DNA of 64,000 nt from Xenopus tropicalis. Lineage: Eukaryota > Chordata > Amphibia > Anura > Pipidae. Shown here one piece after another: positions 1 to 9,292 of the stretch (its first letter is position 1; the number at the start of each line of letters is the position of its first letter). The stretch is from the NCBI RefSeq assembly GCF_000004195.4, contig NC_030677.2:43401142-43465141 (forward strand). Reading direction: 5' to 3'. The notes under the pieces are model-generated. The model ran no database searches, was not told where the DNA came from, and saw only the letters and a program-made list of their open reading frames with translations. The position numbers were made by a program, and so were the translations under genes.

Positions 1-31
1 GCACCCCCAAGTGACTTAAATCGCTTACCTT

Positions 32-83
32 GTACCCCGGCCTGGTGCCCCTGTTAGGAGAAAACAGCACCAGCCCGGGGTAC
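32..83. repeat. GC-rich hairpin in left arm of the MITE
   Basis: GTACCCCGGCCTGGTGC (32-48) pairs with GCACCAGCCCGGGGTAC (67-83) with one mismatch, leaving an 18-base loop. It is a hairpin nested within the arm of a larger inverted repeat. Confidence 0.85.
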
Positions 84-116
84 CTGCGAGCGCTTCCTCC
101 TTCCTCCCTCTCTGCG

Positions 117-128
117 CGCGCATGCGCA
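117..128 (+). promoter_or_regulatory. NRF-1-like site carried by the MITE
   Basis: CGCGCATGCGCA matches the NRF-1 consensus YGCGCAYGCGCR exactly. It sits in the left arm of the outer MITE; the mirrored position in the right arm (about 678-689) has a degraded version. Whether it binds anything is unknown. Confidence 0.35.
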
Positions 129-148
129 GTAGAGTGAATAGTGGAACT

Positions 149-654
149 TTAAAGGAGAATGCAAGTCAAAATTTAAAAAGCATACTGCCCAATAGTCCTC
201 CTATTGTTTAGTAAAAACGCCACACTTTTGGCTCACCTAACCAAATATTTACTCAGTCACACTTACTCACATTTTCTAGAACAGGCAGCCATCTCTAAAA
301 AGGTATTCTCCCTTCCTTTCCCTCCTTGCTTCATACTGCACATGTGTTTCATTCCCTCCCCCCTCCCCTCTGCCAGATCCGCTTCTGATTGGCTGGTGGG
401 CATGTGTAGCTCAGAACAGGAGACAGGATCAAGTTACACACATGCTCAGAGAATAGGAAGGCTGCCACTGGCACCTACAGGAAAGGGAGAGAGATTTCAG
501 TGATGTCACTGTAGGCTTCACACTGCTGTAGGCTGCCAGCACCATATCTCAGAGAAGCAAGCAGGGATCTGGGAATTTAGATATGCAGTAAGTACTTAAA
601 AAGAATGCCTTTAGTCTTACTTTTAATTTATATTAACCTTTCATTGTCCTTTAA
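149..654. repeat. T2-type MITE nested inside the outer MITE
   Basis: TTAA is present at both boundaries (149-152 and 651-654). The ends are inverted: TTAAAGGAGAATGCAAG on the left, and TTAAAGGACAATGAAAG when the right end is reverse-complemented. The outer element's arms resume on either side. A 99-codon open frame inside (204-503) shows no recognisable domain and is treated as chance. Confidence 0.7.
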
Positions 655-744
655 CAGAGAAGTCGGCTTTTCACTCTATTGCGCATGTGCCTACCGCATA
701 GTCGCAGCTAAACGGAGCAGGAAGGAGGAAGCACATCGCTGCAG

Positions 745-796
745 GTACCCCGGGCTGGTGCTGTTTTCTCCTAACAGGGGCACCAGCCCGGGGTAC
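745..796. repeat. GC-rich hairpin in right arm of the MITE
   Basis: GTACCCCGGGCTGGTGC (745-761) pairs perfectly with GCACCAGCCCGGGGTAC (780-796). It is the mirror counterpart of the hairpin at 32-83. Confidence 0.9.
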
Positions 797-1054
797 AAGG
801 TAAGCGATTAAAGTCACTTGGGAGTGCCTAACATTTTGGCACCCCCAAATGACTTTGCCTTTCCTTATCCTTTAAAAGCAAAGGAGACTTTTGGTAGGTT
901 ATGCTGGAGCTGGAGCTTCCTGGATGGGGTAAAAAATAATCGCAAACATTTAACTTGGCTGGCTGAAAGCTACAAACTGTAATATAGAAGAGGTCCCTGG
1001 AGGTCCAAATGATGGTTTGTGGTATAATTTCGAAGTAACCACGATAATTTCTGC

Positions 1055-1660
1055 AGTTCTAAAATGTCTCAACAATGCTTTTATCCTTCGTACAAAAATA
1101 TCACAATTGCGTTCTGAAAGTCACAAAATTTTTGTGCCGAAAAGTTCGTTAATGCCATGAAAACTTTTCTGGCTTTGATGCCTTCCCTGTCTGGCTTTGG
1201 CCAAGCCATCCATAGGACTCAATGGCACTCGACAGATCAAACCTGGCGAAAAGATAGTCCCGATGAAAGTGTAACAAAAGTGTTAACAAATTCTGAAATG
1301 TTTGTATTCTTTGTGCAAAGTACAATTTTTTTTGTGGAAATTAACCAAAAACCACAAAAAACTCATAGAATTTTAACAAAATTTTTGACAAAACAAAAAC
1401 TGTAGTACCGTGTTAGGCAGTGTCAAAAATAATAATAAAAAAATAACAAAACACAAATACAAGAGTATTGTAGAAATGATACCTATATTGGCTAACAATA
1501 AAAATACCAATATAGGTATCATTTCTACAATACTCTTGTATTTGTGTTTTGTTATTTTTTTATTATTATTTTTAACAAAATTTTTGCAAACACTCTGAAA
1601 TGTTCTATTTAGAAAAAATATGAATTTATCTGAAAATTGTTTAGTAAATGGGCCCCTTAG
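1055..1660. repeat. Degenerate Harbinger-like MITE
   Basis: The right end is TTAGTAAATGGGCCCC followed by TTA, the same terminus seen in several other elements in this window whose 3-bp TWA target suggests PIF/Harbinger. An internal block (about 1195-1260: CATAGGACTCAATGGCACTC, then AACCTGGCGAAAAGATAGTC) resembles the internal block of the elements at 36.9 and 42.6 kb. The left boundary is approximate. It encloses the perfect palindrome at 1425-1573. Confidence 0.5.
1425..1573. repeat. Perfect 67-bp inverted repeat with 15-base loop
   Basis: Arms 1425-1491 and 1507-1573 are exact reverse complements base for base, separated by 15 bases. The arms include non-low-complexity sequence such as AAGAGTATTGTAGAAATGAT. 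The absence of any mismatch suggests a very recent origin or active homogenisation. A near-identical direct motif TTTTAACAAAATTTTTG occurs at 1371 and 1570. Confidence 0.95.
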
Positions 1661-1916
1661 TGTGTGAACTGTATTTATAAAACTGATTGCACCATATGAG
1701 CTGTAGTACTCTGTGCCATATTAGAGGCTACTCCTCATTGGCTTGCTTTATGGGTTTTCAAACACACATCACTTGTAGTGTAAATATAACAAGCATTTTT
1801 CTTGCACATTGCTAGTAATAAAAAACTGCCCTTTAAAAATATGTGATGTATATTTATTTACAGTGTAGTAAAAATCTAATGAACAATATTAAACTGGGAA
1901 ATGTGAATGTGGGTTC

Positions 1917-2558
1917 TTAAAGGACATGTAAAGCCTACATTTGCCTACAGTGTATATCAGTTGGGCATGTCTCCCTCACCCAAATGGCATTATTTGTACT
2001 GCATATATTCCCTCCGTTTGCTAGAACCATCACATTTTCCTAAAGCAAATAGCAGCTTTCACCCGGTGGCCATTTTCCCTCTGATACATAATCAGATACA
2101 TTTAAATCTGCAAACAGCATACACACACATAGACCCTTATTCAGCATACATTTCATCAAGAATACAGGCTCACGCAGGGAGAACTGTCTCTGATAAAAGT
2201 TCTGCTTTGTTTGAGCTGAGCTCAGGAGAGGAGGTTGGGAGAAAAAATTGAAGCAGACAGCAACAGCTTTGTTTCTATGGGAACCAGCAATGCCATCTCT
2301 TCACTGGCTGCTAGACCGGGGGGCGTGTTTAGTAATCTGAGCTTAGAACAACTGAGCATGCCCACAAGCCAACAGCCAAAGCAAATTCCTTTTGGAGGGG
2401 CCGAGTGGGTTACAGGAGGAGAAGGGAATCTAAGTTATTAAGGGGATGTTGCAGCCTTACTATTAACCTCTGGACAACCAGTGTGGCAGATATTGAAATA
2501 TTTAAAAGAGGCTGTTCACTGATTACATTTTTGTGTGTGGGGTTTACATGTCCTTTAA
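1917..2558. repeat. T2-type MITE (TTAAAGGACATGTAAA termini)
   Basis: The left end is TTAAAGGACATGTAAAGCC and the right end reverse-complements to TTAAAGGACATGTAAACCCC, with TTAA at 1917-1920 and 2555-2558. Length is 642 bp including TSDs. Two short open frames in the interior have no recognisable domain. This is one of the clearest T2-type copies here. Confidence 0.85.
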
Positions 2559-3676
2559 TTTTGTAAAATATTTCCCCAGAAGGTGCTTATCATTGCATCA
2601 TTGCATTGGTTGGTCTGAAAGAACTGGCAAAAAGTAAACTTAGATACACAGCAAGAAAGTAGAAGTATCCAAGTACAATTTAGTTTAGTGTAAGAACCAG
2701 ACATGTTTTAATATCATTTAATAAAATAATGGGAGGGGAAGGAAGGAGATCTTGTGCAGTTATATTCTATCATACAATTTCCATAGACCATTAATATAAC
2801 GACTATAACTGAATTTAATATAAATAAACTTTTTTTTCTTAATGGCAATAAAAATGACCAAATTGTCCAATTCATTTTTTTGCAAATTGGGTTGTTGAAA
2901 AAACACCTCCCATCGACTTCTATAGAAGCCGTCCATGTTTTAGTTGCCATATTTTTCCTTCCACTTTCCTACTGATAAATGTAGAAAACTCAAGTTAAAA
3001 AGAGATTTCCATGATTTCTTTAAATTGAAAAAAAAAAAAAATACAGTTTTAAATTGTAATAAATCTGCCCCTAAGGCTTGATAAAAGTTATGCGCAGAGT
3101 TAGATATTTCCTTTAGTTTATTGTACAAGTCTGTGACTCATATAGAATATCCCTTGGCCTTCACTATTATCAGCATTAGGAGTGACTTTAACTATTAACA
3201 TTTTCCAGCTCAATACTTTGCAGCCATGCGGTTTCACCATTGATTATTGGCAGATATGGATGAGCTTCGTATATCTAGCCTGTTTTGGTTTTCCCAAGAT
3301 GGCATTCAGAATTAAATTAGCCAGACTTCATAATGGTCTTTAGTCATGAATGTAAGTGTAGAATTCTGCTGCAATAGTTATTTTATTACTATTTTAATCA
3401 ACACATTTCGGCAAACGTTTATACTGTTTGACCCTTTAGTGCCTCTTTCATTGTTCTCGATCTGAACTTTGAGGTCCTTTTATTTGATCAACATTACAAT
3501 CTTTGGTGTAAGGTTTTCAGTTCCCCTTCAGTGATATTACCTTTGCTCGTTGCATTTTATTCAGTCTGTTTGATCTCTTTTCAATTTTAATAATGACTGT
3601 TTAGTTCATTTAATTTTATTTGACAACAATATGTCAATATTCCTCAAATTTCACTGTTGCACAAACACAACAGACC
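2559..3676. other. Non-coding stretch, no gene recognised
   Basis: A/T-rich sequence without a convincing open frame. Apart from an old MITE remnant around 2815-3083, nothing is recognisable. Confidence 0.6.
2815..3083. repeat. Old Harbinger-like MITE remnant
   Basis: It ends AATAAATCTGCCCC followed by TAA, like other elements of this type in the window. The interior contains CATCGACTTCTATAGAAG, a block that recurs as CATTGACTTGTATAGAAG in the remnant at 62.3 kb. The left end is not resolved. Confidence 0.45.
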
Positions 3677-3684
3677 TTCTAGAT

Positions 3685-4009
3685 CAGGGGTTGGGAACCT
3701 TTTTGGCTGAGAAAGCCATAAACACCACATATTTCAAAATGTAATTCCGTGAGAGCCATACAATATGTTTGGCCGCGGATGCTGCGGGGCAAGGTAGGGT
3801 GGGTCCCAAGGATGCCGGATGCGGAGGAGGGTGTGGCCTGCGCTCGGTGGATAGAAGATGTGTTCTAAGGCTTAAAACATGTCTTCTATCCGGCGAGCGC
3901 AGGCCACACCCCCGTTTATTATTTATTTTTTTAAAGATTTGGCAGCGAGCCAGATGCAGCCATCAAAAGAGCCACATCTGGCTCTCGAGCCATAGGTTCC
4001 CTACCCCTG
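3685..4009. repeat. hAT-superfamily MITE with perfect 8-bp TSD
   Basis: The termini are inverted: CAGGGGTTGGGAACC at the left, GGTTCCCTACCCCTG at the right. An exact 8-bp duplication TTCTAGAT flanks the element (3677-3684 and 4010-4017). The centre forms a long hairpin, with GGTGTGGCCTGCGCTCG near 3830 pairing to about 3894-3910. Length is 325 bp, so it is non-autonomous. Confidence 0.92.
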
Positions 4010-4017
4010 TTCTAGAT

Positions 4018-5439
4018 AATGGAAAATGAAATATGTTAATATCTTACAACACGGTAAGGGTATTTTTTATTGAGAATTAAATAATATAATTATATAGATA
4101 ATAAGTAATATACATATAATTATATAATATAATATAAATGTTCTTATAATGGTCCTTCATACGTGTAATGAAAGGGGCATCATTTGATTCTGATTTAGGT
4201 TAACTCTCTAAAATAGGGCATTAATTGCTCACAGTAAGTCAGCTCTTGAATATGGATTGAGGTGACAAAGTAAATATAAATTAACTATGCATAATCAGGA
4301 CATCTTAATTTTAATAATCCTTGACATTCTTGTAAAGGGATTTGGGGCTTTGGGGTCAAATTAATTTCAACAGAAGAATTTGTATGGAAATTTTTTCAAT
4401 AAATATGCCAAGAATGAATTTTGTTCAATGGGAATTTTTCTTTTAAATTAATTTGGCTGCACAGATTTAGCATTTACATAAGGGTAATGGGAATTCTAAA
4501 TTCTAATTCTAAAACTAATGTGTTATAAATATTTCAGTAACTATATTCTTATGACATACCTACATGAGCATTTTAATGTCTAAAAAGGTACAAAATAAAG
4601 GGGCACTTGGTAGAAATCACCTAGTATCAAAGTAAAAAATAACTTTTTTAGTTCACATTTGTCCCTGTTTCCCACAGATAGGCCCCGTTTCAAAATCTTG
4701 GTCTCAAGAGGAAAACTCTCCCCAAGAAATATCCCTGCACAGTTGCCTTTACCAAGAAAAGACCACGTCGTGAAGTGGGTTGCTCTTCCCCCATCCAAGC
4801 CAGTGTAATTTGTTGAATAAGAAGTCATTCTTCACTTCCTCGCTGGCTGTGCTCAGGCATGAAAAAAATGCAGGCTTGGAATTAATATATATATCGCTTA
4901 CTCATCTGGCAGCTGGGAACTGCTCCACCAAGCCCAGCATGGAAAAGACTAATGGTGCCAACTGGGGCACGCTGTGGAAGAAGCAGAAGCAAATTGGGTG
5001 GAACTATGGTGATGCCAAGCAGACAGCTAGAAATTGTACCATTTCTGCATCAAGTACACTAAAGAAGAAGTAGTTTTTAACAATTTCTGATCATGTACCA
5101 GCCAGGCACTAGGAGGGTTGACTAACAAGCCTTAATCTCTATCCTGATTAATATGTATTTGTAAGAAGAACCACTAGTGGGACACGTGCTGCAGCTATGT
5201 TACATGTGTCCTGACCAGCAGAAAATAATTTAAAAACCCTTAATTTAGAAATGATGCCACTCCTGTGGATACTGCAGGTACTGTGCAGTTTCAAAATTAA
5301 ACTAGGGACGTGGTGTTTGCTGGCCACTGCTTATCTAGGTGGAGCCACAGGTGGCAGTGTGGCATGGGACTGGCAGATTATATCAATGGCTTTTCTCCTT
5401 TCAGTGTTCCCTGTTTACAGACTATGATTCAGCTGCAGG
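4018..5439. other. Non-coding stretch, no gene recognised
   Basis: Mostly A/T-rich unique sequence. An open frame at 4780-5073 (97 codons, rich in Lys and Thr near its end) was examined and matches no family I recognise. No splice-site or promoter context supports it. Confidence 0.5.
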
Positions 5440-5725
5440 CAATATTAAGGGGGGTTTTTAAGCTTGCCTCTTCCATCAACTTGCACTGGATCATTAACCC
5501 AAACCTCGAGTTCCTGACCTGTAAGTCGGTTCCTGCTCTGCCCCTGTTCCTCTGGGGCTGACTCCCTGATTTCTGACCCTGGCTTGTTATTGGATGTCCG
5601 CTTGTCCGCTGCCTGCCTGACCTTGTGCCTGTTCTCATTCTCTGTTTTACTTGCCACCTGTCCTGACTCTGTGCTAGGTCCTAGTTTTTCAGTTATTCTT
5701 CAATAAATCTCTTTTCAAAGACACA
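5440..5725 (+). repeat. LTR-type repeat remnant, 3' part
   Basis: A pyrimidine-rich run of CCTGACC/CTGCCTGCC motifs (5515-5660) ends in an AATAAA at 5703. The same style of sequence fills the 3' half of the solo LTR at 24.0-24.7 kb and, on the other strand, the LTR at 52.3-52.9 kb. The 5' limit is not resolved and no TSD was found. Confidence 0.45.
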
Positions 5726-5754
5726 AAGTTAGTAGGAGTTACATATACAGCACA

Positions 5755-6163
5755 AAAGTTGTGCTTACCACTAAATTTTAAAGCAGTAGGTAGGGGTGCA
5801 ATGCGGCTGTGGCTACAAAATTCATATAGGTAGAAACAGGAGATCCTCTGCACCCAACCTTTTATCTATATATATAGACATTCTGTGCAACAGCTTTCTC
5901 TTTCTTACTATAGTTTATGCAGGAGCAGTGGGCAGCTCCATGTTTTAGCTCCGACTCTTCCCAGCTAAAGTCAGTTGATCCAAGTGGTGGCCAATAAAAG
6001 GGCAACCATTTGGGAGTTTTAACCTTGAAGTTGCATGTAAAGCTTAAATGAAAGTGAGTGCAGACCAGGGATGACTTTGTGGCAGTTGGCTAGTTGAATT
6101 TTCTGGTCACAGCCTCATTGCCCCCCACCTAATGGTTTAAAATTTAGTGGTGAGCACAACTTT
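5755..6163. repeat. MITE with about 75-bp terminal inverted repeats
   Basis: AAAGTTGTGCTTACCACTAA at 5755 onward matches the reverse complement of the right end (AAAGTTGTGCTCACCACTAA). The similarity continues through AATTTTAAA, the GGGGTGCAATG/GGGGGCAATG block and GGCTGTG. Length is 409 bp. No clean TSD is visible, so no superfamily is assigned. Confidence 0.8.
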
Positions 6164-7035
6164 GCCTTTCTTGCTATTTTAAATTTACATTGTGAGGTTA
6201 CGTTTACAGAAATGAAAACACTGTCATATTCTTAAACTGTTTTGTATTAGACAAAGCTTCGCTTGTAATCCAACAACCTTTTACATTTATATAAAATGTA
6301 AATATAAAGAGTTCAGCTTGGGAACCTTTTTTTTTTGCATCTCATTATTATTATGTATACGTTTATGAAACTTTTGACCTTATACTATACATCAGCTTTA
6401 GCATTGATTAAAATATATTTATTAGATATTGATACAGGGTGTGGATAAATGTACCTGAAAGTCTGAAACTGCTGATAAGTTTAATCTAGGCAATACTGGG
6501 AAGAGATAGATAAGTGCAATTCTATGAGTAATGAGAGGGCAGATTCCTGACCCCAGGAGGTGGGTGAACGGAGATTGAAATGAAGCAAAGTAATCTGATG
6601 GGTAGGTTTCTGGTATTTATTAAAGAAGATTTTCTTTTTTTTTCTGAAGTTCTACAAATAAAAGTAACCAATCAGCAAGTCTCATTTGTCTGCTGTACAT
6701 TAACAATTCCATTCATGGTGCAGCCCATAGGTCTTTGTGCTGCAAAATGGAGCCAATTGTGGCCTTTTTTGCACTTTGCCCACTGCGTGGAACACTGTAG
6801 ATGAGGATTCATGAACTTAATAATATTTTATTTATTATTATTCATTCCTATCCAACTTGCCGTTTTGAGATGTAACCACCTTCTCATAAAATATTTTCCT
6901 CCAAAAATCATGCAAATCATGCTGTGATCATATAACTACCCATTTGGAGCACTCACCCAGCACCTGATCTGGAAACTAGCATTTATATTGTAGTGTCACC
7001 CACTGTGACCTACAGCACTTATATTTGCCTACTTG
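6164..7035. other. Non-coding stretch, no gene recognised
   Basis: Unique-looking A/T-rich sequence. No open frame or repeat terminus recognised. Confidence 0.55.
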
Positions 7036-7039
7036 TGTC

Positions 7040-7252
7040 TGTAAGTTACCCTCCCATATAGATTGTAAGCTCTACGGGGCAGGGACCTCCATCCTCTTGT
7101 GTCTTTGACTCTTAACATATTGCAACTGTATCTTTTATTTATTTGTGTTTATTGTAATACTTTGTATTTATCTATTATCTTAATAACCCCCTGTTTGTAT
7201 TAATGTATTCTACTGTAGAGCGCTGCGTACATAAGTAGCGCTTTATAAATAA
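7040..7252 (+). repeat. L2-clade LINE/SINE 3' tail
   Basis: It contains TAGATTGTAAGCTCTACGGG, GCAGGGACC and GTAGAGCGCTGCGTACATAA, then AGTAGCGCTTTATAAATAAA. This is the tail architecture of L2-type LINEs and the SINEs that borrow their tails. A truncated copy in the opposite orientation lies at 50.8 kb. Confidence 0.65.
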
Positions 7253-7254
7253 AG

Positions 7255-7282
7255 ATATACATACATACATGCATACATACAT
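7255..7282. repeat. (ATAC)n microsatellite at the repeat tail
   Basis: About six ATAC units, with one GCAT variant, directly follow the L2-like tail. This is where such elements usually end in a short tandem repeat. Confidence 0.8.
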
Positions 7283-7283
7283 T

Positions 7284-8593
7284 TATATTGTGCCCCTATT
7301 GGGACAACTTCCACTTTAGTACCAACCTCTCTGGCATCTTTAATAAAAGACAGAATATGTCCAATTGCTGCAGTGCTTATAATCTTTTTCTTTTAGGACA
7401 GGGCGCTAATAAATGTATCCTAAAAAAACATTCCAAGGAATGAGTACTCCTAAGAAAGTTTCTATAAAGAACATCATTGTGAAAGAAAAAGAATACAATG
7501 ACAAATCACATTAGATGAAATGAAAATATATTTAGTGAACTCCAGACTGGCCTGCAATTCCTCATGCAGATGACAGCCTGGAAGCAGACTGACACCGTAA
7601 TAATACCTACTCTACAAGAGCTGATCACCTAATCAGTGGGGGAACTTGAAATAACAGTCATGTGGATAACACTGAAATTGTCCTTATTCATCACATATCT
7701 GAGATGAAAGAGAGTCACAATAATCTATTCACTTTTAAAAGAAAGAAAGAAAACCAAGAATATGCATGTAAAACTAGAAACTCTGAAAAGAGACCAAAGA
7801 TAAAAAATGTAGGAATTATGTACTGTGATCGGTGCCAGGACCACCAGGGCTCTTACCCCAGGGGCCCTCACACCCCGACAGGGGCCCATGCCCCCTGCTA
7901 GCTCACCACCAGAGCCCCTCCCTCCCCCGGTACACAGATGCCTTATACTATCTTCACTGCAAACAGGAGATGGAAGACGCGATGGCAACAGGGCAGCAAC
8001 CATACTTGGAGGTGTGGATCAGGAGTTGGTGAGGGCCCCTAAGGATTTTCCCTGTGTCCCGCCGGGCCAGTCTGAAAAAGAGGAGGAATAAATAAGCGGC
8101 AATTAAAAATGTAGAGTGCAAAATACAGAGGGATCATAACTAATCAAATGAAGTATTTATAAACAAAATCCTTTCAACTAAGGACAATGCCTCTGTGATA
8201 TCCAGCTAGGTAATGGTTTATTCACTGTAAGGCTTCCCACACACAGGTCACAATCTGAGTTTGCCATATGGTTCATGTGCTTATCAAAGAGCTGTGCATG
8301 GGTTAACTGATATTACTATTTGCCAAAGGGTTTGTACCGACAGGATCAACACTGAAAGCTATAGAAATTACAGTAGGCTTCATCACAGAGATGAGGTAAA
8401 GGTGAGGCTAAGCAGCTTTTCAGTTTGCCTATAGTTTTTGAATCAGTAGCCCTCACATTCTGCATAGAATGGACTGGCTGTGAGGCTTCAGTTGAATTGA
8501 TATTCTTACTCATATTGCTTATCTTTTTGTTCATGCCATCTACAATTCATCTTATACTTTTACTTCTAAACTTCTGTCTGGTTGCTTGTGCAT
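7284..8593. other. Non-coding stretch with a C-rich patch
   Basis: Overlapping short open frames at 7825-8091 come from a C/G-rich patch (CACCAGGGCTCTTACCCCAG onward). It ends near CCGGGCCAGTCTGA, which resembles the CAGTCTGAC end of the hAT MITE at 55.2 kb, so this patch may be a degraded member of that family. No gene recognised. Confidence 0.4.
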
Positions 8594-8660
8594 TTAAAGG
8601 GGAATGATCACAAAAATGAAGCTTCACTTTCTAAATATATTCAATTGAAAATTGTGTATG
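8594..8660 (+). repeat. T2-type MITE end fragment
   Basis: TTAAAGGGGAATGATCAC at 8594 has the T2 end motif after a TTAA. No matching right end was found, so it is a truncated copy. Confidence 0.4.
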
Positions 8661-8906
8661 GTTTCTGAAATAATCAAATTACTCTACACTATCCCCCTCT
8701 GAGCAATCTCATTTTCTTCATGCACGAGTCAGATTCTGATTTTGATTGGCAGTTATCTGTTATAGATCCTTGGGGGTGCTTCCTTTGCCTAGAATATGTA
8801 TCAGAGTAAGGAGTAACTTGGTTATTTTAGAAATGGTATAAAATATTTAACTAATTATATTTATGAAGATTCTTATTTACATGAGATTATATAAGTAATA
8901 TATATA

Positions 8907-9231
8907 CAGGTATAGGACCCATTATCCAGAATGCTCGGGACCAAGGGTATTCCAGATAAGGGGTCTTTCCGTAATTTGGATCTTCATACCTTAAATCTAC
9001 TAAAAAATCAATAAAACATTAATTAAATCGGATAGGATTATTTTGCATCCAATAAGGATTAATTATATCTTAGTTAGGATCAAATGCAAGGTACAGTTTT
9101 GTTATTACAGAGAAAAAGGAAATCAATTTTAAAAATCCTAATTATTTGATTATAATGGAGTCTATGGGAGACAGGCTTTCCGTAATTCGGAAATTTCTGG
9201 ATAATGGGTTTCCGGATAAGGGGTCCGATAC

Positions 9232-9234
<3 letters not shown>
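8907..9234. repeat. CAGGTAT-family MITE, full length
   Basis: The ends are inverted: CAGGTATAGGACCC on the left, and GGGTCCGATACCTG-type sequence on the right. TA flanks both sides (8905-8906, 9235-9236). Length is 328 bp. The element at 53836-54163 is an inverted-orientation relative and 29499-29826 is a close sister copy. TA flanks in all three suggest, but do not prove, a Tc1/mariner-like TA target. Confidence 0.85.

Positions 9235-9288
<54 letters not shown>
9235..9288. repeat. (TA)n microsatellite
   Basis: About 27 uninterrupted TA units abut the right end of the MITE. The open frame with alternating Ile-Tyr on the minus strand across here is an artefact of this repeat. Confidence 0.98.

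Positions 9289-9292
<4 letters not shown>

Larger units (their letters stand above)
1..875. repeat. Outer palindromic T2-type MITE, left end cut off by the window
   Basis: The two ends are inverted copies of each other. Positions 1-145 (AGTGACTTAAATCGCTTACC onward) match the reverse complement of about 660-830. The right end reads through GGCACCCCCAAATGACTTT to CCTTTAA, with TTAA at 872-875, which is the terminus expected of T2-type MITEs (TTAA target, TTAAAGG end). The left TTAA lies outside the window. A second T2-type element interrupts the centre. Assignment to the T2/Kolobok group is from remembered termini. Confidence 0.75.

Noticed and set aside
4780..5073. 97-codon open frame with a Lys-rich end, considered as a ribosomal-protein-like pseudogene
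   Set aside because: No segment matched a ribosomal protein or other family I could recall, and neither other frame nor the opposite strand helped.
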